Both the position numbers and the translations under genes were made by a program. Below the pieces are notes generated by a model. The model did no database searches. It saw only the letters and a list, made by a program, of their open reading frames with translations, and had not been told where the DNA came from. From Firmicutes bacterium HGW-Firmicutes-7 (GTDB lineage Bacteria; Bacillota; Clostridia; Lachnospirales; Vallitaleaceae), in contig PGZO01000009.1 in NCBI GenBank assembly GCA_002841375.1, positions 1 through 64,000 on the forward strand: a stretch of DNA of 64,000 nt. The letters run 5' to 3'. Within the stretch, counting starts at the first letter, position 1; every line of letters starts with the position of its first letter. Below, piece after piece: positions 9,563-17,901 of this stretch.

Positions 9563-10762
9563 ATGATTAAATTTAATACAATTGAAGAAGCAATTGAAGA
9601 TATAAGACAAGGAAAAATGATAGTGGTTGTAGATGATGAAAACAGAGAAAATGAAGGAGATCTTGTGTTAGCAGCTGAAAAAGTAACACCAGAGGCTGTC
9701 AATTTTATGGCTACATTTGGAAGGGGACTTATTTGTACGCCAATGATGGAAAGTAGACTTAAGGAACTAAACATTGGTAAAATGGTTGATAATAACACAG
9801 ATCCTAAAGAAACAGCTTTTACAGTATCGGTTGACCACATAGATACTACTACGGGTATTTCCTCTTATGAAAGAGCTTTAACGATAGAAAAGTTAATAAG
9901 TGCACATAGCAAACCTGAAGAGTTTACTAAGCCAGGACATATATTTCCCTTAATTGCAAAAGAAGGTGGTGTATTAAAAAGAGCAGGACATACAGAAGCC
10001 TCTGTAGATTTAGCGAAGCTTGCAGGGTTAACGCCAGCTGGGGTAATTTGTGAAATCATGAATGACGATGGAACTATGGCTAGAGTGCCGGAGTTGTTAG
10101 AGTATGTTAAGAAACATAAGCTTAAGTTTATATCTATTGTCGATTTAATTGCATATAGACGTCAAACAGAAAGCTTGATTGAAAAAGTATCTGAAGCTGA
10201 TATGCCAACAATGTATGGTGATTTCAAAATTATAGGTTATATAAATAAGTTAAATGGAGAGCATCACATTGCTTTAGTAAAAGGTGATATATCTCAAGAT
10301 GAAAAAATATTAGTTCGGGTGCATTCTGAATGCCTTACTGGGGATGTTTTTGGTTCTGTTCGTTGCGACTGTGGAGAACAATTAGCATATGCTTTGGAGA
10401 AGATTGAGGAAGCTGGAAAAGGTATTTTACTTTATATGAGGCAAGAAGGAAGAGGCATTGGACTAATTAATAAAATTAAAGCCTATGCATTGCAAGATGA
10501 GGGAATGGATACGGTAGAAGCAAATATTGCATTAGGTTTCCCAGAAGATATGAGAGATTATGGAATCGGGGCACAAATTCTAGCAGATTTAAATGTTAGG
10601 AAAATTAGACTTATGACAAATAATCCTCAGAAATTAAGTGGGGTATCCGGCTATGGCTTAGAGATTGTTGAAAGGGTTCCAATTGAGATGGAAACCCATG
10701 TTAAAAATGAACACTACTTACACACTAAAAAAGAAAAAATGGGACACATATTAAACTTTTAA
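9563..10762 (+). CDS. ribBA: Bifunctional DHBP synthase / GTP cyclohydrolase II
   Basis: A 399-residue fusion. The N-terminal half (about 1-200) is 3,4-dihydroxy-2-butanone-4-phosphate synthase with [11 protein letters not shown] and the [11 protein letters not shown] substrate motif. The C-terminal half is GTP cyclohydrolase II with the zinc cysteines in [18 protein letters not shown] and the RQEGRGIGL and MTNNPQKL motifs. Both enzymes open the two branches of riboflavin synthesis. The start is ATG 9563 after AAAGGTGG; a GTG at 9554 is part of the ribosome site. It is third in the operon. Confidence 0.97.
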   Translation: MIKFNTIEEAIEDIRQGKMIVVVDDENRENEGDLVLAAEKVTPEAVNFMATFGRGLICTPMMESRLKELNIGKMVDNNTDPKETAFTVSVDHIDTTTGISSYERALTIEKLISAHSKPEEFTKPGHIFPLIAKEGGVLKRAGHTEASVDLAKLAGLTPAGVICEIMNDDGTMARVPELLEYVKKHKLKFISIVDLIAYRRQTESLIEKVSEADMPTMYGDFKIIGYINKLNGEHHIALVKGDISQDEKILVRVHSECLTGDVFGSVRCDCGEQLAYALEKIEEAGKGILLYMRQEGRGIGLINKIKAYALQDEGMDTVEANIALGFPEDMRDYGIGAQILADLNVRKIRLMTNNPQKLSGVSGYGLEIVERVPIEMETHVKNEHYLHTKKEKMGHILNF

Positions 10763-10775
10763 AGGAGAATAAAAA

Positions 10776-11237
10776 ATGAAAAAGTATGAAGGAAATTTAA
10801 TTGCTGAGGATTTGAAAATTACAATTGTTGCTGGAAGGTTTAATGATTTTATTGTTTCAAAATTAGTTGATGGTGCAATTGATGGCTTAAAAAGACATGG
10901 CGTTAGTGAAGATTCAATAAACATTGTCTGGGTACCGGGTGCATATGAAATACCGTTAGTAGCCAAGAAGGTGGCAAAAGCTGGGAATAGTGATGCAGTA
11001 ATTTGTCTTGGTGCAGTCATTAGAGGTGCGACACCACATTTTGATTTTGTAGCAGGTGAGGTATCAAAGGGTGTAGCTAGTGTATCGTTAGAAACAGAGG
11101 TGCCAGTAATATTTGGTGTAATTACAACTGAAAATATTGAACAAGCAATTGAGCGAGCAGGAACGAAGGCTGGAAATAAGGGTTTTGAGGCCGCAATGAC
11201 AGCTATTGAAATGGCAAATCTATTAAAACAACTTTAG
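10776..11237 (+). CDS. ribH: 6,7-dimethyl-8-ribityllumazine synthase
   Basis: A 153-residue lumazine synthase, the usual length. It condenses the ribitylamino-pyrimidinedione with DHBP. Recognised motifs are [53 protein letters not shown] with the catalytic histidine, and the C-terminal [20 protein letters not shown] follows AAAGGAGA after the ribBA stop by 13 bases. It probably forms a capsid-like shell with riboflavin synthase inside, as in the family. Confidence 0.97.
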   Translation: MKKYEGNLIAEDLKITIVAGRFNDFIVSKLVDGAIDGLKRHGVSEDSINIVWVPGAYEIPLVAKKVAKAGNSDAVICLGAVIRGATPHFDFVAGEVSKGVASVSLETEVPVIFGVITTENIEQAIERAGTKAGNKGFEAAMTAIEMANLLKQL

Positions 11238-11250
11238 GGAAAGGTAAAAT

Positions 11251-11910
11251 ATGAAGGAAAACAACACCATAAAAACGATCTTTATGGATTATGATGGTAC
11301 TATTCACGATAGTATTACAATATACGCGCCCGCTTTTAATATTGCATACAAGTACTTAGTAAATGAAGGTTTAGCTGATGAAAAAGAATGGACCAATAAG
11401 GAAGTTTCCTATTGGCTTGGGCTTAGTAGCAAGGAAATGTGGGAACAATTTATGCCACATATTGATGAAGAAATGCGGAAAAAGGCAAGTGAAATTATTG
11501 GACAAGAGCTTATTAAACAAATAAAGCTAGGAAAAGCAAAGCTTTTTGATGGTGCAATAGAAACTTTACAATATTTGAAAGCGAAAGGGTATAAGTTGAT
11601 TTTTCTTAGTAATTGTAATAGTTATTATAAGGAAATTCACAAATCAATTTTTGGTTTAGATCGATATTTTACAGAATTGATTGGAGCCCAAGAATTTAAT
11701 TATATCCCAAAATCAAGTATTTTAGAATTGGTGATGCAAAAGTATGAACCAGATATGTGTATAGTTGGAGATAGAGTTCAGGATATAAATGCAGGACGAA
11801 TGAATGGATTAAAAACTTTTGGATGTTTGTATGGATATGGTTTGCAAAATGAATTAGAGGATGCAGATATTAAAATAAACAATATAATTGAACTGAAAAA
11901 GTATTTATAG
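11251..11910 (+). CDS. HAD-family phosphatase in the riboflavin operon
   Basis: A 219-residue haloacid-dehalogenase hydrolase. Motif I is MDYDGT (nucleophile Asp13, general acid Asp15), motif II is the LSN stretch near residue 114, motif III is a lysine in PKSS, and motif IV is VGDRVQDINAG. A helical cap lies between motifs I and II. It follows ribH by 13 bases in the same operon, so it may be the phosphatase that removes the phosphate from 5-amino-6-ribitylamino-uracil phosphate, the one riboflavin step without a dedicated operon gene in most bacteria. The substrate is not shown by the sequence; a phosphoglycolate-type or housekeeping phosphatase is possible. Confidence 0.8.
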   Translation: MKENNTIKTIFMDYDGTIHDSITIYAPAFNIAYKYLVNEGLADEKEWTNKEVSYWLGLSSKEMWEQFMPHIDEEMRKKASEIIGQELIKQIKLGKAKLFDGAIETLQYLKAKGYKLIFLSNCNSYYKEIHKSIFGLDRYFTELIGAQEFNYIPKSSILELVMQKYEPDMCIVGDRVQDINAGRMNGLKTFGCLYGYGLQNELEDADIKINNIIELKKYL

Positions 11911-11959
11911 ATTATGCAAATATTATAAAAATAAAGTATACAAATATTAAAAAATAGAC

Positions 11960-11988
11960 TTGAAAAAATTTAATTATTGTGATAAAAT
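11960..11988 (+). promoter_or_regulatory. Promoter of citrate synthase gene
   Basis: TTGAAA (11960-11965), 17-base spacer, TAAAAT (11983-11988). Expected transcript start is just before the 5' hairpin. Confidence 0.65.
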
Positions 11989-11995
11989 GTATCTT

Positions 11996-12040
11996 AGGGA
12001 TTCCCTCTGCTGAATTAATTATCAGCATATGGAACCCCTC
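11996..12040 (+). promoter_or_regulatory. 5' stem-loop of the gltA transcript
   Basis: AGGGATTCC (11996-12004) pairs with GGAACCCCT (12031-12039), and inside it GCTGA pairs with TCAGC. The hairpin would be at the very 5' end of the mRNA; 150 unpaired A-rich bases follow before the ribosome site. It has no U-run, so it is not a terminator; RNA stabilisation or protein binding are possibilities. Confidence 0.5.
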
Positions 12041-12195
12041 ATTTTCTAATACAAATCAAATAGAGAGTGCTTTAACCTAATTCAAGGAACAACCAACTCA
12101 AATAACAATCAACCTAGCAACATACAACTAAAAGAAAAATATTAGGAAAAGCACACATGCTTTTCAGACAAAAATTAAAAGGGAGGTAATAATGA

Positions 12196-13569
12196 ATGAG
12201 TGAAACGAAATTTGAACAAAAAGTGAATACGCAATTAATAGAGGACTGGAGTGAATTAGCCAAATCCTGTAATAAAGTTGACCCGGAGTTATATAAACAA
12301 TATGAAGTAAAAAGAGGTTTACGTGATATTAATGGGAAGGGTGTACTTGCAGGACTAACACGTATTGGTGAGGTGCATTCTTATATTATTGATGAGAATG
12401 AAATGATTCCAGTACCAGGTAGATTGATTTATAGAGGTATTGATATTGAAGATTTAGTAAATGGATTTCTTAAAGACAATCAATTTGGCTTTGAAGAGAC
12501 TTGTTATTTATTACTATTTGGAGAATTACCAAACCGTACCCAATTAGATGAATTTGAAAATACGATTGCTTCTTGTAGAAAATTGCCAAATGATTTTGTT
12601 AGAGATATGATTATGAAGGCCCCTAGTAAAGACATGATGAATGTGCTTGCAAGAAGTGTACTTGCATTATATAGCTTTGACGAGCGCGCAGATGATACAA
12701 GTATTCAAAATGTTCTTAGACAGAGCTTGGAAATGATTTCATATTTCCCACTACTTGCTGTATATGGATATCAAGCTTTTGCCCATTATCATGGAAATAG
12801 TAGCTTGTTTATTCATAGCCCAAAAGCTGAACTAAGCACTGCTCAAAACATTTTACATATGCTTAGAAATGATAATAAGTATACAGAGCTAGAAGCCAAG
12901 TTGTTAGATCTTGCATTGGTATTGCATGCTGAGCATGGAGGCGGAAATAATTCATCCTTCACAACGCATGTAGTTACTTCTTCAGGAACAGATACGTATT
13001 CAACGATTGCGGCTGCGCTTGGTTCATTAAAGGGACCAAGACATGGAGGCGCAAATATAAAAGTTATTCAAATGTTTGAAGATATTAAAGCTAATATAGA
13101 AGATTGGGAAGATGATGAAAAGGTTAGTGATTATCTTGAACTTTTACTTAATAAGCAAGCATTTGACAGATCAGGATTGATTTATGGTATCGGTCATGCA
13201 GTCTATTCAATATCTGATCCAAGAGCTATTATATTTAAAGGTTATGTAGAGTCTCTTGCAAAAGAAAAAGGATTGGAAAAAGAATTTGAGTTATATGATC
13301 GTGTAGAGAGATTAGCGCCAGAAGTAATTGGTAGAGCACGCAAGATGTATAAAGGGGTTAGTGCAAATGTCGATTTTTATTCAGGATTTGTATATAACAT
13401 GTTGGATATTCCACAAGAACTGTATACACCAATTTTTGCTGTTTCTAGAATTGTTGGATGGTGCGCTCATCGCATTGAGGAATTAGTAAATGCAGGTAAA
13501 ATTACACGACCTGCATATAAAAGTGTAGCACCAAGACGTGAATATACATCAATAGATGACCGTCCATAG
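12196..13569 (+). CDS. gltA: Citrate synthase (citrate/2-methylcitrate family)
   Basis: A 457-residue citrate synthase condensing acetyl-CoA with oxaloacetate. Recognised blocks are the N-terminal PVPGRLIYRGIDIEDLV, the LVLHAEHGGGNNSSF stretch with the first catalytic histidine, GPRHGGANIKV, and GHAVYSISDPRA with the second. The catalytic Asp lies in SANVDFYSGFVY. The form with a 40-residue N-terminal extension is common in Clostridia. Start is ATG 12196 (GGGAGG upstream); an ATG four bases earlier is out of frame and closes at once. It stands alone with its own promoter and terminator. A methylcitrate role cannot be excluded, but no prp genes are nearby. Confidence 0.93.
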   Translation: MSETKFEQKVNTQLIEDWSELAKSCNKVDPELYKQYEVKRGLRDINGKGVLAGLTRIGEVHSYIIDENEMIPVPGRLIYRGIDIEDLVNGFLKDNQFGFEETCYLLLFGELPNRTQLDEFENTIASCRKLPNDFVRDMIMKAPSKDMMNVLARSVLALYSFDERADDTSIQNVLRQSLEMISYFPLLAVYGYQAFAHYHGNSSLFIHSPKAELSTAQNILHMLRNDNKYTELEAKLLDLALVLHAEHGGGNNSSFTTHVVTSSGTDTYSTIAAALGSLKGPRHGGANIKVIQMFEDIKANIEDWEDDEKVSDYLELLLNKQAFDRSGLIYGIGHAVYSISDPRAIIFKGYVESLAKEKGLEKEFELYDRVERLAPEVIGRARKMYKGVSANVDFYSGFVYNMLDIPQELYTPIFAVSRIVGWCAHRIEELVNAGKITRPAYKSVAPRREYTSIDDRP

Positions 13570-13590
13570 ATTCATAGACTCCACCAGGGA

Positions 13591-13623
13591 AGCTCTCCAC
13601 TTATGAAGTGAAGGGCTTTTTTT
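13591..13623 (+). terminator. Terminator after gltA
   Basis: AGCTCTCCACTT pairs with AAGTGAAGGGCT with one mismatch and is followed by TTTTTTT. Confidence 0.8.
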
Positions 13624-13661
13624 GTATGTCCTCTTTTAGGAATAAAACGGTTATGCTGATA

Positions 13662-13696
13662 TAAACAAAAATAGGATGTTCCTCAGAACATCCTAT
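13662..13696 (-). terminator. Terminator after dapB
   Basis: ATAGGATGTTC/GAACATCCTAT is a perfect 11-bp inverted repeat. On the minus strand it is followed by a TTTTT-rich stretch, so it ends the dapA-dapB message. Confidence 0.8.
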
Positions 13697-13716
13697 AGAA
13701 AACTAATTAGGTGATT

Positions 13717-14469
13717 TTAACGAATTACATCTCCCATATTATAAAGGCCAGGAGGCTTGCCTGCAAGAAATTTTGCAGCATTTACAGCACCAACTGCAAA
13801 TATTTCTTTGGATAGGGCTGTGTGTTTTAATTCAATAATTTCATCTTGACCAGCATAAATAATGCTATGTTCACCTACAATTGTTCCACCACGAAAGGCA
13901 TGTATACCAATTTCTTTTTTGTCTCTTTTTTTGCGTTCAACAGTTCTATCATATTGATATGAATATTGATTATTTAACGTTTCGTTTATTGCATCAGCTA
14001 TAGCAAGAGCGGTACCACTTGGTGCATCAATCTTTTGATTATGATGTTTTTCAATTATTTCTATATCAAAATTAGCATTTGTTAAAACAGAAGTTGCCTT
14101 CTGAGCTAAATTAATTAAAAGATTTACACCTAAAGACATATTTGCAGAAAATAATATGGGTACTTGAGTACTCGCTTCATTTACAGCTTTAATAAGATCA
14201 TCCCCAAGGCCAGTAGTACATAAAACTAAAGGTATCTTATTCTTTTTAACATACTGAAGCAAAGGCATTACTGCATTAGCAGTTGAAAAATCTATAATTA
14301 CATCAGCATCAACATTACATGCATCTGCTGAAGCAAAAACTGGATAAGGATTATTAATTCCATTGAAAGGGTCTATACCAGCAACCATTTCGGAACTCGA
14401 ATTAGCAACAATGGAAGAAATTACTTGACCCATCGTTCCATTACATCCGTGCATTATAATTTTTATCAT
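13717..14469 (-). CDS. dapB: 4-hydroxy-tetrahydrodipicolinate reductase
   Basis: A 250-residue NAD(P)H-dependent reductase, second step of the diaminopimelate/lysine branch. The N-terminal HGCNGTMGQ is the nucleotide-binding loop; VIIDFSTANAV, CTTGLG and FSANMSLGVNLL follow, and EKHHNQKIDAPSGTAL carries the catalytic His-His and Lys. The end KFLAGKPPGLYNMGDVI is typical. It is transcribed after dapA with 26 bases between them and shares its lysine riboswitch. Length is slightly short but normal. Confidence 0.97.
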   Translation of the reverse strand: MIKIIMHGCNGTMGQVISSIVANSSSEMVAGIDPFNGINNPYPVFASADACNVDADVIIDFSTANAVMPLLQYVKKNKIPLVLCTTGLGDDLIKAVNEASTQVPILFSANMSLGVNLLINLAQKATSVLTNANFDIEIIEKHHNQKIDAPSGTALAIADAINETLNNQYSYQYDRTVERKKRDKKEIGIHAFRGGTIVGEHSIIYAGQDEIIELKHTALSKEIFAVGAVNAAKFLAGKPPGLYNMGDVIR

Positions 14470-14495
14470 TAGCGCACTCCTTCAAAAAGCATGGA

Positions 14496-15389
14496 CTAAA
14501 TTATTGACATTCCATAGTTTTTCATTTCCGTCTTTAAGAGCTCAAGATGAGCAGGTTCCATAGTTGTCAGAGGCCTTCTACCTATACCTGAATCGTATTT
14601 TGGACCCATCAATGAAAGAGCAGCTTTAATTGGAATTGGATTCGTTTCACAGAAAAGAGCATCTATTAAACCATGCATCTTTAACTGTTGCTCAAGGCTA
14701 CCTTTAAGATCACCTTTCATAAACAGTTCAACGATATTATGTGTTTCTCTAGGTAAAATGTTAGCAATAACTGAGATTACACCTAAACCGCCAAGAGAAA
14801 GTAGGGGTAAAATTTGATCATCATTACCTGAGTATAAATCTAATCTTCCTTCGCATCTTTTTACTGTATCAATAATGTGTGAAATATTTCCACTTGCTTC
14901 TTTTACTGCCACAATATTTTCTATGTGTGATAAGGTTGCAGCTGCTTGAGGAGATATATTTAATCCTGTACGTGATGGAACGTTGTATAGTACTATTGGT
15001 ACATCAACGCTACTTGCAATTGCTGTAAAGTGTTCAATTAATCCTTTTTGTGTAGTTTTATTGTAATAAGGAGTAACATGTAATAAACCATCGACACCAA
15101 GAGCGGCAGTTTTTCGTGAAAGCGCTATACCATGATTAGTATCATTACTACCAGCGCCCGCTATTATTGGAACTCGTTTGTTTGTTTGCTCTACTGTTAC
15201 ACGAATACATTCTAATTGTTCAGCATCTGTAAGGGTAGAAGCTTCACCCGTTGTACCACATATTACAATACAATCAGTTCCGTTTTCAATTTGAAAGTCA
15301 ATTAGATTTCTTAGTTGATCAAAATTAATACTTAAGTCTTTGTTAAAAGGTGTAACAATTGCCACACCTGAGCCAGTAAAAATTGCCAT
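14496..15389 (-). CDS. dapA: 4-hydroxy-tetrahydrodipicolinate synthase
   Basis: A 297-residue TIM-barrel lyase that joins pyruvate and aspartate semialdehyde. Motifs seen: GSGVAIVTPF, CGTTGEASTL with the catalytic threonines, PYYNKTTQKGL with the tyrosine, LYNVPSRTG and the Schiff-base lysine in VAVKEASGN. The start is ATG 15389; an in-frame ATG at 15398 directly abuts GGAGG and would leave no spacing, so the downstream ATG with nine bases is preferred. A lysine riboswitch lies about 400 bases upstream on the same strand. Confidence 0.97.
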   Translation of the reverse strand: MAIFTGSGVAIVTPFNKDLSINFDQLRNLIDFQIENGTDCIVICGTTGEASTLTDAEQLECIRVTVEQTNKRVPIIAGAGSNDTNHGIALSRKTAALGVDGLLHVTPYYNKTTQKGLIEHFTAIASSVDVPIVLYNVPSRTGLNISPQAAATLSHIENIVAVKEASGNISHIIDTVKRCEGRLDLYSGNDDQILPLLSLGGLGVISVIANILPRETHNIVELFMKGDLKGSLEQQLKMHGLIDALFCETNPIPIKAALSLMGPKYDSGIGRRPLTTMEPAHLELLKTEMKNYGMSII

Positions 15390-15398
15390 TAGGACCAT

Positions 15399-15786
15399 CC
15401 TCCAGATCGTTTTTTTATAATAGAAAAGTCATGAGACTTTTCTGTGCCTACTCGGAAAACCTAGGTGCTTGACTGTCTTTATTAAGAAGTTCCTCCTAAT
15501 AAACAGTATATTAATTTGCTACATATTATGCCCAATATTAGGTAGAATAAAGTATATATTACGCTTGAGATAATTCAAAGGATACTTGCCTTGCGCATTC
15601 TTTATGAGCTCGTAACCTCAAATAGTCCTTTAAGTTAAACTCTCTAATATTATATTACTTTTTTAACCTTTTGTCGAACCAAATAATATTTCAACCTTGA
15701 ATTCAGTCTTAGCTGAGATCCAGTTGATGGGAATGTTTTGAATTTAAGAGAGTTGACAATTGACCATGTAGAACTTTCATAATCAA
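15399..15786 (-). promoter_or_regulatory. Long untranslated region between lysine riboswitch and dapA
   Basis: Nearly 390 bases without a gene. Read on the minus strand it holds several dyads: one around 15472-15505 (CTGTTTATTA paired with TAATAAAGACAG) that contains an AGGAGG, CCTA...TAGG near 15445-15465, and GAAAAGTC/GACTTTTC (15423-15442) without a U-run. No T-box or second riboswitch consensus was recognised. It may be a further regulatory leader. Confidence 0.35.
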
Positions 15787-15817
15787 TAAAAAAACAGTCG
15801 ACATGCGCCAACTGTGA
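15787..15817 (-). terminator. Lysine-riboswitch terminator
   Basis: On the minus strand ACAGTTG and CGACTGT close a stem followed by seven T. An alternative antiterminator pairs TTGTGAA with TTCACAG just upstream. Confidence 0.8.
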
Positions 15818-16046
15818 ATAGATAAATAAAGTTCCTTCACAAGTAGCACCCCATATAATTATAGCACGTTTATAGTCGCTATAACTAAATGACAGTCAAT
15901 AAGTTGTTAACTTATCAACCAGATGAAAAACCAACAGGGGTTTTTATCTTCGGCATTTTTTCCTTTTATCAAATATCACGTATGCCTGAACATATCAATA
16001 TGATTACTAATAAAAAATGCGCCTCTACTGTAGTTCCTATTAAATT
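15818..16046 (-). ncRNA. Lysine riboswitch (L-box)
   Basis: Reading the minus strand, conserved L-box pieces appear in order: GTAGAGGCGCA, TTAGTAA, AAAAGGAAAAAATGCCGAAG, a CATCTGGTTGATAAG arm, TTGACTGTCA and GGGGTGCTACTT. ACAGTAG and CTACTTGT can close P1. It precedes dapA-dapB and is followed by a terminator, so lysine should switch transcription off. Confidence 0.9.
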
Positions 16047-16052
16047 TCGTTA

Positions 16053-16081
16053 ATAATATCATTTTTACTATAAAAAGTCAA
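16053..16081 (-). promoter_or_regulatory. Promoter of the lysine riboswitch-dapAB transcript
   Basis: On the minus strand TTGACT (16076-16081), 17-base spacer, TATTAT (16053-16058), placing the start just before the L-box. Confidence 0.75.
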
Positions 16082-16300
16082 TGATTATTTCCCCTGACTG
16101 ATTTAATCAGTGTAATTATCTTTTTCATAAAACGTAATTTTGAATAGGGAACTAATACGTTATAGCATTCGTTACTCTCAATTATAGTGGTTTAAATTAA
16201 TAATTTTATAAAAAAGTTTAGTAATAATTTTTTTTTATGGTATAATATGTAAGAACAAAATAGAAGTGAATTATTAAGCAATTATAAAATGGAGGAGAAT

Positions 16301-17782
16301 ATGAAGAAAATATTAATAGCAGTATTAGCAGTTGTTATTCTTTTAGTTGGGACAGGGGGCTTTTATTATGCAAAAGTTTACGCAAATCCATATAATAGAA
16401 CGGCAATTGCTGTCGCAAAATCAATGAATGCAACCAATCAAGATATTACATGTAATATGAAATTTGCGTTAGATCCTGAAAAGTATGAGGAAAGCACTGG
16501 AATGACGTTGTATGATGATGAAAAAGCAATGATGCTTTATGTGAATTCATTGCTTGATAAGACTGCATTCGAACTTAATTATAAACAAGCAATTAACAAA
16601 AAAAATCCAATTGATAGTAAGTTTCAATACGCTCTAAATTGGTTATACAATGAGGAAAAATTATTGGATTTCATGGTAGGCATGGACGAAGAATACTTTG
16701 AGGTTCTTATGCCATCAATAATGAACAAAACATTTTTTGTTTCTAAAGACGATATTTATAAGCAAATGGATTTAGATTTAAAAGACTTTGATTTTGAAAA
16801 GTATTTTAAAATTATTAGAAATAACAGAAAGTTACTGAAAGCTGTAGATCAGGATGTATATCTTGATATTTTAAAAGATACTTTTAAAGACAAGATTAAA
16901 AAAGGTGATTCAGTTAATGTAGTAATGTCAGATGGTAAGAAGGTAAAGTGTAGAGAGTATATTGTAGAAATGCAATACGAAGATACCCTTAATATTATGA
17001 AAGATATGATAAGTGAAATGGAAGATGACGAAGCCATTAAAGAATATATACGCGTTACAACATTGGAAGTTCTAGAAGAGTTAAAAGATTCCAAGGATTA
17101 TAAAGCCTTTAAAATTGAGAAAAATCATATCGAAGAAATAACTGAGTACTTCGAAAATGAAGATGATTTCGAAGATGTTTATGAGGAAATGATCGTTGCA
17201 TTGAATGAAATGATTGATGAGCTAGAAACTGTATCTGATGAAGTAAATGTTGATTACAATGTTACTTACGCTATCGATATAAAAAATGACATTCGTGCTA
17301 TGAAGATGGATATGGATTATGGATTCATAAAAGTAGATTATGATTATGTGATGAATTCCATAGGTCGAAAAATAGACTTTGCAAGCTATGAAGATAATGA
17401 GCGCATTGATATTATGACACTTATGGAAAAAGATGAAGATGAATTATATGACATGGCTGAAGAAATCATTATTGATGCAGGTGATAAAGTTATTGCCAAT
17501 AAGGCGCTTGACAGTATGTTAAAAGACATGAAAAAGAATAGTGATTTATTACCTTCAGAATACAGTGCGATGCTTGGAACTTATATTGACGAATTCCAAA
17601 ATAACAAGGGTACGTTTATTCAAGATTTGATTGATACTATGTTATACAGTATGAAAAACCCATACAGCTACGATTACGAAGAGGATGTAGATTATGAAGA
17701 CTATGACTTTGAGGACTTGGAGCTTGACTACGATTTCGGAGATTTGGATTTTGATTTCAATATTGAAGACTACGAATATTAA
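16301..17782 (+). CDS. Membrane-anchored protein with an Asp/Tyr-rich acidic tail, unknown function
   Basis: A 493-residue protein I do not recognise. One N-terminal hydrophobic segment (about 4-26, no lipobox) anchors a long, charged extracytoplasmic region rich in Asp, Glu, Lys and Met. The last 40 residues are almost only D, E, Y, F and L, ending in repeats of the form (Y/F)-D-(F/Y)-(E/D)-D-L. Start is ATG 16301 behind GGAGGAG; an ATG at 16289 lies inside the ribosome site. It is monocistronic with its own terminator. The tail could bind cations or interact with wall or spore components, but that is a guess. Confidence 0.8.
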   Translation: MKKILIAVLAVVILLVGTGGFYYAKVYANPYNRTAIAVAKSMNATNQDITCNMKFALDPEKYEESTGMTLYDDEKAMMLYVNSLLDKTAFELNYKQAINKKNPIDSKFQYALNWLYNEEKLLDFMVGMDEEYFEVLMPSIMNKTFFVSKDDIYKQMDLDLKDFDFEKYFKIIRNNRKLLKAVDQDVYLDILKDTFKDKIKKGDSVNVVMSDGKKVKCREYIVEMQYEDTLNIMKDMISEMEDDEAIKEYIRVTTLEVLEELKDSKDYKAFKIEKNHIEEITEYFENEDDFEDVYEEMIVALNEMIDELETVSDEVNVDYNVTYAIDIKNDIRAMKMDMDYGFIKVDYDYVMNSIGRKIDFASYEDNERIDIMTLMEKDEDELYDMAEEIIIDAGDKVIANKALDSMLKDMKKNSDLLPSEYSAMLGTYIDEFQNNKGTFIQDLIDTMLYSMKNPYSYDYEEDVDYEDYDFEDLELDYDFGDLDFDFNIEDYEY

Positions 17783-17810
17783 TATTACTGATTAATAAAG
17801 GATAAAAGAA

Positions 17811-17853
17811 AACAGCTTCAACTAGGATATGTTTCTAGATGAGGCTGTTTTTT
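17811..17853 (+). terminator. Terminator after the acidic-tail protein
   Basis: AACAGCTTCA pairs with TGAGGCTGTT over ten bases, followed by TTTTTT. Confidence 0.85.
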
Positions 17854-17901
17854 AACTTAATGAACGTGAAGGTTATGTATCATTGTTCGTGATTTATTTG
17901 T

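Noticed and set aside
15858-15863. Extended -10 promoter (TGCTATAAT) on the minus strand, suggesting a small RNA ending at 15787
   Set aside because: The sequence falls inside the lysine riboswitch and has no -35 box at the right distance; the promoter at 16053-16081 explains the transcript.
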